The position numbers were made by a program, and so were the translations under genes. From Crambe crambe (Eukaryota; Porifera; Demospongiae; Poecilosclerida; Crambeidae): a DNA stretch of 64,000 nucleotides. Positions 1 through 10,200 of this stretch are shown here, in pieces (within the stretch, counting starts at the first letter, position 1; each line of letters begins with the position of its first letter). The notes beneath the pieces were generated by a model. The model searched no databases. It saw nothing but the letters and a program-made list of their open reading frames with translations, and had not been told where the DNA came from. The DNA lies in assembly GCA_963924555.1 (NCBI GenBank), contig OZ004587.1:3906001-3970000 (forward strand), written 5' to 3'.

Positions 1-298
1 TACAGTTACAGCATCACTGGATTTGAAGAGTGTGCGCAGAGCTCTGTGGGATGCCAGATGCAAGTGGTATGATATCGGTGTGGAGCTGAACTTGGATACA
101 GCAACTCTAGACACAATTGATGCTAACTTCCATGGAAAGGTTGAAGACTGCTTCCGAGAAGTTCTCTCAAAGTGGCTCAATGTCACTTCACCTGATCCCT
201 CATGGGAAGCACTGGTGGAGGCCCTCAGGTCTCCTGCAGTGGAACACCCTGAAATTGCTGCCAAGATTGAGAGCAAGTATATTGTAGAAGAACACTAG
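1..298 (+). CDS. Death-domain protein, C-terminal exon (partial)
   Basis: The frame is open from base 2 to the TAG at 296-298 and enters from outside the window, so only the last exon is visible. The roughly 98 residues read as a Death fold: an amphipathic helix 'ARCKWYDIGVELNLD', a 'TLDTIDANFHGKVEDCFREV' stretch, the typical 'W...PDPSWEALVEAL' helix, and a final helix before the stop. Death domains mediate homotypic assembly in NLR, IRAK and apoptosis-type signalling complexes. In sponges they often form the end of NLR-like or adaptor proteins. The partner domains lie upstream and cannot be seen. The stop is followed by an AATAAA at 405-410, consistent with a real 3' end. I am confident of the domain and not of the parent gene. 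Confidence 0.8.
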   Translation, partial: TVTASLDLKSVRRALWDARCKWYDIGVELNLDTATLDTIDANFHGKVEDCFREVLSKWLNVTSPDPSWEALVEALRSPAVEHPEIAAKIESKYIVEEH

Positions 299-404
299 GA
301 ACTGATTGAGTTTTTACAAGTGTTTTTTTTTCGTGTCCTGGATACATCACTTGTACTTTAATGAAAGTTTAATGTAGTTAAACAGTGTTAACGTAATCAT
401 GGGC

Positions 405-410
405 AATAAA
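405..410 (+). promoter_or_regulatory. Polyadenylation signal of the Death-domain gene
   Basis: A canonical AATAAA lies about 110 bases after the stop codon at 296-298, followed by a G-rich stretch. The sequence is seen directly; its use is inferred. Confidence 0.5.
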
Positions 411-1012
411 GGGGGCAGTGCCTCATTGGGCTGGGTTTGGCAAAATAGGCAGTTGCCCTCAATCTGCGAGCAGCAAAGTGCAAGGCAGTGAAGTTAATTT
501 TAGTCCTGGGGGATGGCTACTACAACCACAGGGCCGGCGTCAACAACAGGGACGACGATGACGCCAACTCCCAGAGGACCGACAAGGGTTAACGTAGCGG
601 GCGTGTATAAACTTCGGACCGGTGTCACAGTTTATTTTGTCGCTGGGAGATTCTGTCGCGGCGACAAAATATCCTAGGAAATTCTGTCGCGAGCGACATA
701 ATCTCCTAGGATATTTCGTCGCCGCCAGGATATATTGTCACTGCATATAAACATAGATATACTTATCGGAGAGGTGGCATAGCTATATCTGATTATACAA
801 ACACAATCGGTCACCAACAAATAGCTTTCCTAGCAATAAAACATCTCCTAGGTCGTTTCTGTCTTGGTGATAAATCTTTAATGGGATATTTTTTCACTAG
901 TTTTTTCTATAGATATTAAAAATGAGAGAAAGAGCAATGCTATTTATAGGTGCATCAAAATCTCAAGCTTGTTAGCTATTCACCTTTAATATAGTTGGGT
1001 GTGGTGTTGCAG

Positions 1013-1316
1013 CAGTTTCTGCATTCATATCCAGCTGAGCAAGAGTTCGCCTTCTTTCTACAATTGGTTCGCACACCTGTAACCTCTTATCAAACTCTCA
1101 AGTCTATTCCTGATGGTCTTGATGTTTTCATTAGTGTCTCACACTACAGCGAGTGAGTTATTCTTTATGGACCATCTGTAATAATTATGATAGTGACTGA
1201 AGTATTGTCCCCACAGGTGCAGAACCCAGCAGGATCTCTTCCAGTGCTTCATTGGAGGCTGTCATCCCATTTTCAAATTTTGTTCTGAACCACGGATGTC
1301 ATCAAGCCATTTATGA
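1013..1316 (+). CDS. Unidentified two-exon coding fragment inside the TIR element
   Basis: A possible exon at 1013-1152 follows a GCAG acceptor and ends at GTGAGT. A second at 1217-1316 follows CCCCACAG. The phases match, giving about 78 residues that end at the TGA at 1314-1316. The peptide has an acidic/aromatic stretch 'YPAEQEFAFFLQL' and a cysteine-containing second part 'CFIGGCHPIFKFC'. I do not recognise it. It could be a remnant of the element's own protein, or chance. The only support is two good splice sites and a continuous phase. Confidence 0.3.
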
Positions 1317-1694
1317 TGCTGTTCTTCCACCGACAATCCCAGGTTATTGAACATAGAGTAGTGGGTGGCCGGACATTGTGTAATAAAACCTTTTGAAGTA
1401 CACCGTACCCACTAATTGTAGGAATTCCAAAATAGCCTGACTTCCAGTTTAAGGGTAACCCTTAGGCAGCTTTAGTATTAGCCAGTGGCTAGTTGGTTCG
1501 CCTTGTGCCCATTTTGGACACTAAAGTTATAAAATAAAGGTTCCTGAAGCAGTACTTCTAGTAATAAGGAAGCAAAAAAGTGGCTTTACCTATCCCACTG
1601 AAAAAGGACACATAATCACAGCCAGTACATACCAACAGTGTCTGAAGAACATGGGGTAACTCTGATGGTGTGAGCTTGCCTAGCTCTGGATCAG

Positions 1695-2269
1695 TAGTCT
1701 GATGTAGCCAACCCTTTACCTTCCTTTTCTTGGGGGCGGGGGAAGGAGAAAGGGTCTGGTGACTCTAGCATCAACGACTTGTGTCGCGCATGAAAAACAA
1801 CACTTGGATTCATCATGTGATATAGCCATAAACTTTTGTTTCTACCACTTTTTGGAGCCTGCCCCTTGCTTTTCTATGGGATCAAGATCGACTCGATAAG
1901 CCCTTGATGGGATCGATCGTGGCTGTAGCTAGCTGTTTCAAGTGAGATGAGAAGTTATCAGCAGGTGGATCAATTGACTTATACGGCATTATGAGGCTAG
2001 GGGAGCGAGCATTAGGTGTATGGGACGTACTATTCAAACACTGTTGTGACTCCAAGGCTCTTGTCACTTGATCCCCATTTCTTAGACTCTCCAAGAATTC
2101 TCCTTTCTCTAACTACTGCTTTTCACGCAAATTACTTGCACACGGTTTATGATTGCCATGATGTAATGTTCAAAAATGACACAAGTTGTATATGCTAGAG
2201 TCACCAGACCCTTTCTCCTTCCCCCCACCCCCAAGAAAAGGAAGGTAAAGGGTCGGCTACACCAGACTA
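1695..2269. mobile_element. MITE of the TAGTCT type, nested in the 2.8-kb element
   Basis: The 575-bp element starts TAGTCTGATGTAGCC and ends with its inverse. The TIRs are about 80 bp. An exact 9-bp direct repeat CTGGATCAG flanks it at 1686-1694 and 2270-2278. Each TIR contains its own stem: AACCCTTTACCTTCC near the end pairs with GGAAGGAGAAAGGGT further in. Nine-base duplications are typical of Mutator-like elements. No coding capacity seen. Confidence 0.85.
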
Positions 2270-2419
2270 CTGGATCAGCTTCTAAGGCCATGATCAGATT
2301 TTTGAGGTGAAATAGCCTTAACTCTCTGGCACTATAAAGGCTGATTTATGCAATTATGTCCTTGTTTTTGGAAAAGTAACCAGCCACCTAGGTGTATGGC
2401 TAGGATCTGCAAGTACTAC

Positions 2420-2677
2420 CCTTGTTATATCCCTTCTGCAGGTTTGACAGATTACTCCATCTTCAGGGACATCAAGGCTTGATATGTACCTGTAACCCTC
2501 CACTTGGATGGCGTATTCAGATGGATTTTTCCATGGCAGAGGTAGCAGGCTTCTGTGAGGCTGGTGGTCTGCTCTGTCATTGCATATAGCTATATGTATT
2601 AGTGTACTGATAACCTTTTTTAATGATAAAATATTACCATGTATATTCGTTTGTTCCTTCTCTCCCTCAGAATACAC
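2420..2677 (-). CDS. Possible exon with a CxxC motif, unidentified
   Basis: An open minus frame from 2677 ends at a possible GTAGTA splice donor next to 2420. Its C-terminal part holds 'DGVICQTCRRDITR', a CxxC knuckle-like motif preceded by a short conserved-looking segment. It lies inside the 2.8-kb TIR element, so it may be a fragment of that element's protein. I recall similar CxxC-plus-arginine motifs in repeated ORFs of sponge and cnidarian genomes but cannot name a family. Confidence 0.28.
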
Positions 2678-3398
2678 TCAGCAGCAGTTGAAATACTAAT
2701 AGGATTGTTTACCTACTTATCAACCTACATACAATTATAAACCACAAGTACACTTACCTTAACCACTTTCAGCTGCACAGTGAATGCAGCTGGACTTTGC
2801 ACGCGCTAAGTACACTGCTGCCGATCGTGCACAAGTCCATACTTGGATGATTGTAAGCTAAGGATGTCTGAATAGTGTTGGAGAAAGTAAAGCTTTAGAT
2901 CTGTGTCGGAAAATATTATACCACGCTAGTTAGTACATCCTTTCAAAACAGGTATGTTGCGTGTTTGGTGCCCGTGCAAGTGGATTTTGGCAGTTGTAAG
3001 CGATTAAGTGCGTTAATAGTGTACTAGGAAGGTTGTGTGTCCTCGCTAACAAATTTCAAGTCCAAGAATGCACAGGTAACGGAATAAGAAAACGTTTTCT
3101 AGAGGTGCTGTTTTGATTCACCGTGCACCTACGGCAAGAATTGACATTTCCGGTAAAATTAAATTTCAATGGGGCTCAATTGACTTCCGGTTTGGTTGCG
3201 TAACGACTGGCTATGCCACCTCTCTGATAGGTACTTTATATGCAGCGACAATATATCCTGGCGGCGACGAAATATCCTAGGAGATTATGTCGCTCGCGAC
3301 AGAATTTCCTAGGATATTTTCTCGCGACAGAATTTCCTAGGATATTTTGTCGCCGCGACAGAATCTCCCAGCGACAAAATAAACTGTGACACCGGACC

Positions 3399-3486
3399 GG
3401 GCGAATTTTTTTTTTGGACGCGGTTTTGACTTAGAAAATTTCTCAGAGATACATTCACCTTTGACCTCCAGCACTGGCACGCGCAG
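3399..3486 (+). repeat. Left TIR of the 7.4-kb Mutator-like element
   Basis: Pairs in inverted orientation with 10683-10769. It opens GGGCGAA, a T run, GGACGCGG, then a TTTTGACTTAGAAAATTT block. Only a few mismatches separate the arms. Confidence 0.85.
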
Positions 3487-3624
3487 CACGCGGGGATGGC
3501 TCCACCCTCCAGGGCACATTAATTTTTGTAACCTATTCTATATCTGTAGTCTATGGTGGAAAGTCTGATGTGAATCATAATGAAAGGTAAATCATAATAG
3601 CTAGCTATAGTTACTGTGTTCTGG

Positions 3625-6600
3625 CTACCATTTTCCAGCATTTTGTTTGTTTGCAATAATGTTTAGTGATAAACTGTGGGGTCGTTTCTTCTCTACTTGG
3701 TTTTTTCTTCTTATAGGTAGTATGTACCTTTGGTTCTTTTGGTTGGTGATAGGCACATAGCTTCTCATTCTAGGCCTTCCTGCTTGAACAGGTCCTTTCC
3801 CTTTGGATCCATACTTTCGTCTGCCACTTGCAGTTGCCTGCACACCAATCCTTTTCCCCCATCTTCTATTACCTGTGGTAAGAGTTGTTGCTCTTCTTGA
3901 TTCAGATCCAAAACTGTGAAGTGCTGATGCCAAATGGGCATTTGATTGAAGTGATGAAAGTTTCTGAAATCGTCCAACAAACTTCTCAATACCAGGTATT
4001 AGTTGTGGATCATTAAAATCTGTGTTCAATTTCTGTTTTAATGTTGCAGCAATGTTGTCTATTTTTCGAACTAAGTCTGCTTTTTTTTCTTCATTATTGA
4101 TCTCTACTCCTTTTTCTGTGTCATCAAGTGCCCCTGCCCTGATAATATCCCAACAACTACCTGTAAAATCTCCTCCTGAATCCTTAATAGTTTTGGTGGT
4201 GTTGCTGGTTATTTCCCTTGTTTCATGGAGGGAACAGTAAAATTCAGGGTCTTTCCTCACACTTTCTCCCATTGCCAAATAAGCAATTTCTTGCCTCTGT
4301 GCAGGGTGTATGGTAGGAATGAAGTTTAGTGATTGAGTATGACAATGATATACAATTGCGGCCTGATGGCTGCATGGGGATCCATTTTTTCCTTTCTCAC
4401 ATGAACATGTCCCTATTTCCATATCAACGATGTACTTAATAGTTGAATCCCTAGTGCTTTTAACATGATAAATTTTTTTTTCTGCACTGACTATTGATAT
4501 TGATGATTTATCCACCATTTCTGCAAGCAAGCCTTTAAATTTTCTTGATATGTAATAGTCAAACCTGTTATGGGCAATATTGAGGAGCTTCCTTTTCATA
4601 TAGTTCTCCAGAGCATCTGTTACAAACTGAAACATTTGGACTAAATTATATGCTTTTATACGCCCAAAAATCAGGTCTTTGATTATTCTTATTCCTGCCT
4701 CTGCTATATTATTAGTATTATTTCCTCTAGTTGGTATACTATTTCTGTAACATATAGCCCACTCTTGGCGCTTATGCCATAGGTCTGCCATATGGTTTTT
4801 AAAGTTTTGTGGCACTGTGTTGTCTTCACTGAATCTTGAGTATATTTCAGCTAGTTCTTTTTCGGTCTTGCTATAAACCATCTCTTTTACCTTGCCAATT
4901 AATTTAGCACGGTCTTCATGTTTGATTTTGTTCTTGCTATCAAACAACCAGGTCCACCGGCGCTGTAAAAAGTGAAAAGTACACAACAATAGCTTTGCTT
5001 TAGGCCATACTTCAGAAAGCGCCTCCCTTTCTGTACCAGAGTCATCTGTCATAATTAGTCTTGGTCCATCTTTGTTACCATAGAAAGATGCCTTAGGTAC
5101 CACTTGTAACAATTGTTGAAATGCTGCTTTTATTGTGAGCTGTTTTTCATCAGAAGTAATTGTAACCCCTAATGGCAACCCTCCAGCTGAACTACTAGTA
5201 GAAATGATGAATAAAGAACAATTGTATTTTTCTAAACAGCTGGTAGAGTCGCAAAATATCATTTCTCCTGATTGCTGGATGTTCTCATGCACCCTTGCCA
5301 TTAATGGGGTACAGGCTGTGATTATAAGGGGCTGAGAATGTCTCTTTTTGACCAGTTTTTTCTGTTTAGTCTTTGGTGGTTTGATGAAATCACTATCACT
5401 CTCTGTTTCTTCATCACTGCCAACATCATACACTTGTACATAAGCCTTTCCGCCACTGTTAGCATTGGCTTGATTGTACATTTTGATTTCCTCAGTGAGA
5501 GAATCTGCTAGATCTTTCCCGTTATGTTTTGTACCATACTCGGTTATCCTCCACTTATCATACATTCTGCTAACATCTTGCAGCAGAGGGTTGATTGCCC
5601 TGTCTGAAAGCACTTCTTGTAAACCTGCTTCATCATGTATGTCCATCAACATAGTTTCATAGTAATGTCTTGCACTGGCTGCACTATGGCCAGATTGAAA
5701 GAGTTTATAGTACTTGCTTTTGGTCTCACTGCTAATTGGTCTAAAACTCAGCACATGTGCAGACTCAATGGGGTGATTGTGTGTGAAAGCTAGTTGTACT
5801 AAAGTTTTGTGAGAAAGAAAAATATGATTTTGCTTGCAATATTGTTCCTTTTTGGTTGGCTCAACAATTTTTAATGTAAATTTGGAAGAGCACTTTGTTT
5901 TCTTGTCCCTCAACTGATGCATTAGAGGATTAGGTTTCCTCTTACAAGCTGCTTTCAAGCCTTTTTGCCTCTTAGATAAGGTTTTTTGTTGATGCTGGCA
6001 GTGCATGTCTACTTTGTACAATACTCTCTTTTGGCCAACTTTATAAGTTCGTGTGACCCTATAAGTACACTTGCTGGATTGAAACATTTGCTCCAACCAT
6101 TTCTTAGCCTGGTTCTCCTTTGTAATATTGATTCTGAATGTAACCCTGAAATTGTTGTCGCCATTTAATTCTGAGTAGGTTTCTATCACATAGCTATACT
6201 CACTGTTATCAGGTAAAACTTTCTGCAACGATAATGGAAGATCTTTCCATTTAAGTACCACATATTTAGAAGTTGATTCAGTTGGTGAATTGGATTTGGA
6301 GACACAGTTTGGATCCAAGTCAGCTGTAGAATTTAAAAGTTGAATGCATGAGTTAGACCCAAGCTGCATGCCAGCATTAGGAGAAGTGGTGGGAGTGAGA
6401 GGCCCAGCGGCGGCAGTGGTGTGAGCGAGAGGCCCAGTGGCAGCAGTGGTGTAAGCGAGAGGTCCACTGGTGGGAGTGAGAGGCCCAGTGGCGGAAGTGG
6501 TGTGAGCGAGAGGTCCACTGGTGGGAGTGAGAGGCCCAGTGGCGGCACTGGTGTGAGCGAGAGGCCCACTGGTGGGAGTGAGAGGCCCAGTGGTGGCACT

Positions 6601-7203
6601 GGTGGGAGCGAGAGGCCCACTGGCATCAGTGATGGGAGTGAGAGGCCCAGTGGCAGCAGTGATGGGAGCGTGAGGTCCAGTGGCAGCAGTGGTGGAAGCG
6701 AGAGGCCCAGTGGCGGCACTGGTGGGAATGAGAGGCCCAGTGGTGGAAGTGAGAGGCCCAGTGGCAGCACTGGTGGGAGTTAGAGGCCCAGTGGCAGCAG
6801 TGGTGGGAATGAGAGGCCCAGTGGTGGCACTGGTGGGAGTGAGAGGCCCAGTGGCGGGAGCGAGAGGCCCAGTGGCAGCAGTGGTGGGAGTAAGAGTAAG
6901 AGGCCCACTGGCGGCAATGGTGGGAGCAAGAGGTCCAGTGGCGGCAGTGATGGGAGCAAGAGACCCAGTGACATGAGTGAGAGACCCTAAGAGAGGGCCA
7001 GTACTGGGAGTGAGAGACCCAGTAGGAGAGGTGGTGACAGGAGTTGAAGTCAGTGTGTCAGAGGATGAGGTCATTAAATTATTTTCATCCAATACATGCT
7101 TACTAAATTCCGATTCCTGTATCAATGGTCGGTGAAGAAGACCAGCACAAGTGGGTTCTAGGAGATTGCAGTGACCAATCGTACTGTAGCGGCTAAGGAT
7201 CAT
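3625..7203 (-). CDS. MULE-type transposase with SWIM zinc finger
   Basis: A single 1192-residue open frame. Residues about 50-270 are low-complexity Thr/Pro/Gly/Ala repeats (see 6385-7015). Residues about 400-500 carry a Cys/His cluster ending 'THNHPI', resembling the WRKY-GCM1/FAR1 DNA-binding finger of Mutator transposases. A DDE core follows: 'FCDST' near 651, 'MTDDS' near 718 with the MULE 'CTFHFLQ' motif just after, and a glutamate in 'NIAEAG' near 834. A SWIM finger (CxC, eight residues, CxH) sits near 934, followed by a basic tail. The expected catalytic and zinc residues are all present and there is no frameshift, so the protein may be active. It should cut and join the element's TIRs in the nucleus. 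The start at 7203 is the first ATG; an upstream spliced start is not excluded. The stop of the USP-ULP1 gene lies 68 bp upstream. Confidence 0.88.
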   Translation of the reverse strand: MILSRYSTIGHCNLLEPTCAGLLHRPLIQESEFSKHVLDENNLMTSSSDTLTSTPVTTSPTGSLTPSTGPLLGSLTHVTGSLAPITAATGPLAPTIAASGPLTLTPTTAATGPLAPATGPLTPTSATTGPLIPTTAATGPLTPTSAATGPLTSTTGPLIPTSAATGPLASTTAATGPHAPITAATGPLTPITDASGPLAPTSATTGPLTPTSGPLAHTSAATGPLTPTSGPLAHTTSATGPLTPTSGPLAYTTAATGPLAHTTAAAGPLTPTTSPNAGMQLGSNSCIQLLNSTADLDPNCVSKSNSPTESTSKYVVLKWKDLPLSLQKVLPDNSEYSYVIETYSELNGDNNFRVTFRINITKENQAKKWLEQMFQSSKCTYRVTRTYKVGQKRVLYKVDMHCQHQQKTLSKRQKGLKAACKRKPNPLMHQLRDKKTKCSSKFTLKIVEPTKKEQYCKQNHIFLSHKTLVQLAFTHNHPIESAHVLSFRPISSETKSKYYKLFQSGHSAASARHYYETMLMDIHDEAGLQEVLSDRAINPLLQDVSRMYDKWRITEYGTKHNGKDLADSLTEEIKMYNQANANSGGKAYVQVYDVGSDEETESDSDFIKPPKTKQKKLVKKRHSQPLIITACTPLMARVHENIQQSGEMIFCDSTSCLEKYNCSLFIISTSSSAGGLPLGVTITSDEKQLTIKAAFQQLLQVVPKASFYGNKDGPRLIMTDDSGTEREALSEVWPKAKLLLCTFHFLQRRWTWLFDSKNKIKHEDRAKLIGKVKEMVYSKTEKELAEIYSRFSEDNTVPQNFKNHMADLWHKRQEWAICYRNSIPTRGNNTNNIAEAGIRIIKDLIFGRIKAYNLVQMFQFVTDALENYMKRKLLNIAHNRFDYYISRKFKGLLAEMVDKSSISIVSAEKKIYHVKSTRDSTIKYIVDMEIGTCSCEKGKNGSPCSHQAAIVYHCHTQSLNFIPTIHPAQRQEIAYLAMGESVRKDPEFYCSLHETREITSNTTKTIKDSGGDFTGSCWDIIRAGALDDTEKGVEINNEEKKADLVRKIDNIAATLKQKLNTDFNDPQLIPGIEKFVGRFQKLSSLQSNAHLASALHSFGSESRRATTLTTGNRRWGKRIGVQATASGRRKYGSKGKGPVQAGRPRMRSYVPITNQKNQRYILPIRRKNQVEKKRPHSLSLNIIANKQNAGKW
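6385..7015 (-). repeat. Coding minisatellite, Thr/Pro/Gly-rich repeat in the transposase
   Basis: Degenerate tandem units in multiples of three bases (roughly 15-33 bp) carry GAGAGGCCCAGTGGC on the plus strand. They encode variants of 'AATGPLTPTS' in the transposase N-terminal part. Length variation would keep the frame. The repeats probably form a flexible linker ahead of the DNA-binding finger. Confidence 0.85.
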
Positions 7204-7271
7204 CCATCGTTCTTGTTTTGTTCTAAATTAGTATGTACATAACTATGGAATTATGAGAATTGTTTGCATGC

Positions 7272-10200
7272 TTACAGTAGACTTCCACTTAGCAGCTCTT
7301 CTAGCATGATCTTCCGTATAATTCCCATGTGATCCTACAAAATTATGAAATTGTATCATGTGACGACAATCTTACTGTATCCATGATCATTGGGGTCTAT
7401 AGACCCGAAGTCTCTCTTTAGGATGTATCTCTGCTCACGTACTTGATTAAAATTGATTGTCAGATCCAAACAAAGATGGTAAATGAACTATATAAAGTTG
7501 TCCAACAAGAGATCAGTTTTAGAATCTTGTCAATACGGAATTTATACCTGACTGACAAAAACTCCACAATCAGTTCCATTCTCTTGCCTTGGTAAATCCT
7601 GTATGGGCGCAATCATAATACCAAGCTTTGCATGTCATTGATATGACTAAAGACATACAATCCTGTGGACATATTTCCATTTCTTCCAGTCTTGGTCTCC
7701 ACAAACAAATTTCAAGTAAGATCTGCTGATCAAACCTTTTCATGAATTTTACTAACTATTATTATAGTAATTACTTGATATGTGACCAGTAGGATGGATG
7801 GTCAGTGTGCAGTGAATCATAGTATTCAGCTCTTCTGGCTTTCATGTGAACAGCCTTAAAAAAAGAAAAATTAGGCTAAGGCCACATCCCTCTCCTAATT
7901 TTTGCTCTTCTGGACTTTTAATTTTTGCTCTTCTGAACTGAGCATGCGCATGGTGTGCTCTATTTGAAAATTAGGTGTGATTTTCAGTGTGATATTAATT
8001 TTAGCGGCTATTAAATTATGGTGTTTGCTATTCTTCGAATAAGGTGTGGAGCTACTATTTTTTAACTTCAGCTTTTTGGTTTTTATGACTTTTTAAGTTA
8101 AACTTCAGCTTTTTACTTGTTTTGCTTTTTTCATGGTATAAGATTGTGTATAAATAGTTGCCATGGAAACCAATAAAAAATAAAAGCCTCTTTTTTTTTG
8201 GATGATAAATAAGTAATTTGATGTGGCCTAATTGGTGATAAAGGGCCTCATATATTTTTGGATGATAAACAAGTAATTAATAATTATTTGATGTGGCCTA
8301 ATTGGTGATAAAGGCAGGCCATATATATTTTTGGATGATAAACAAGTAATTATGTGGCCTAATTGGTGATAAAGGGCCTCATATATTTTTTGATGATAAA
8401 CAAGTAATTAATAATTATTTGATGTGGCCTAATTGGTGATAAAGGCAGGCCTCATATATTTTTAGACAACCAATCCACCACCTACTAGCTAATAGCATAC
8501 CAGCAAAGTCCAGTGACATCCACCATCATTTATGGGGAAAAGGAGGAGATCTTGTTTTTCTAGCTCGACCTTCAGATTTTTTTATTGTATAATTACATGT
8601 ACATACCATGCTTTTATTCTGTATACCTTTGTATGCCATTTTGCCACACCTTTGACACCCTTCTGCAGAAATGCTGGAAGGAAGTGGGAACTAAATGCCA
8701 CTATGGATTTTCCTTCCTGGTAAAAATTTCTGTCATTGATTTTGTTAGTGTGAACTATTATTCCATACCTTGGAAGCTTCTGCTATCACTAGTCTGGCAT
8801 ACTTATATATGATCTGAATGGAAAATGGCAGCATCATATTAACTACTGAAATAATGAATAAAGGAAACCTAAAACTCTTGTCATCCCAACATTAACTTTG
8901 GTGTATAAGTGACATCTGAATGAATGACATGTCTTACTGTTTAATAGCTACATACCTCATCTGTCAACCAATTATTTTGGCCTGCTATTGAATAGCACAT
9001 GTTCAACGACAGAGGTGCTGAAGTTGTAGACACTTTGTGCATAGAAAATTTGTTAAGTGTCAGTCTTTTGTTTAGTGGTTCTTACAGTTTGAAGCCTCAT
9101 AAAATATCATGTATGGATCTTGCTGTAATACAGTCGCCACACTGACTGGAATCACCTGGATGAGATATATAAATATGTACACAATATCCCAACAATAGAT
9201 TCACCCGTATACCTTTGTATCATCTGCATATGCCCAATATGCAGCATTTTTTGGTGATTTTAAAAATGCTGTATAATGTCCACAATCTCTGTAGAGCTGT
9301 GCATGGTTTATCACACTGCTTAGTGTGTACATCAACCGCTTGCCATCAACTTCACAAGAAATACTTGAATTCTTTTGGTGGACATGTACGTAGTGCATGT
9401 GCTTTTTATGACAACAATATATATGTACTTATTATAACTAACCTGAATCTGTACTCTGCTTCCCACACTGCCATAACCATGTAAATATAATTAAAATAGA
9501 AATTGATTAGCCTTACCCAGTCCCATGTTTCCATACACACAAACATAGAAGCTCAGGTATCTTTTTCAGACACCTACTTTTACACTTGGTAGTGTCCTTA
9601 TTGCATCTGTAATAAATGTACATGTGTACTAGTAATGTGAAAACTAGCATCAGAGGAGGTTAGATCAAATTTGATGGTCACAATAACTAATTACGATACT
9701 TTAGCCACCAAGGTCATGCACACATGCACCAAATTTGCATGACATGCGGCTTACTCCAACCTCCTCTGAGATGTGCCTATACCTTGTACAATGACTGGTT
9801 ACTTCCTCATTTCTAAAATAAGAGTCCAACAGATCCTGGTATGTTAAAGCACCAGTTCCCTACATCATTTTCTATCAATGCTTCCATGGAATGTGAAATT
9901 TTCTCATACCACTGTTTTAGTGTATAGTACCCTCTCCTTGCTGATGTGGGTGGATGATGTTAGACCACAATCCATACAAGTCACTAAAATGAGTATTCTG
10001 TGCATGATGGTGTTATAGCTAAGTTTAGGGAGGACGCACCAGTTTCAGCATATTCCATACTAAGCTGGTTAGAGAGAGCATTCCCAACACTAGATGATAT
10101 CACTTATTGTTAAAGGATTTGGTAATGAGCTGAGAATCTTACCCTTCAGGTAACTTTTGAAGCAATTTGTCCACAAGTTGCACATAAAACTCGTTAGCAT

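Larger units (their letters stand above)
621..3393. mobile_element. 2.8-kb TIR DNA transposon of unknown family
   Basis: Long terminal inverted repeats, 621-783 and 3210-3393, bound this element. They begin GGTGTCACAG and contain tandem subrepeats built on CTGTCGCG and ATCCTAGG. The right arm has one extra subrepeat of about 30 bp. The direct repeat GGACC flanks both ends (616-620 and 3394-3398), consistent with a 5-bp target-site duplication. The interior holds a nested MITE (1695-2269) and two possible exon fragments of unknown identity. No transposase motif was recognised, so this may be a deletion derivative. Confidence 0.75.

Noticed and set aside
6333..6976. Plus- and minus-strand frames rich in Gly/Ser/Arg or Pro/Leu across the minisatellite
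   Set aside because: They are other-frame shadows of the transposase repeat, created by units divisible by three.
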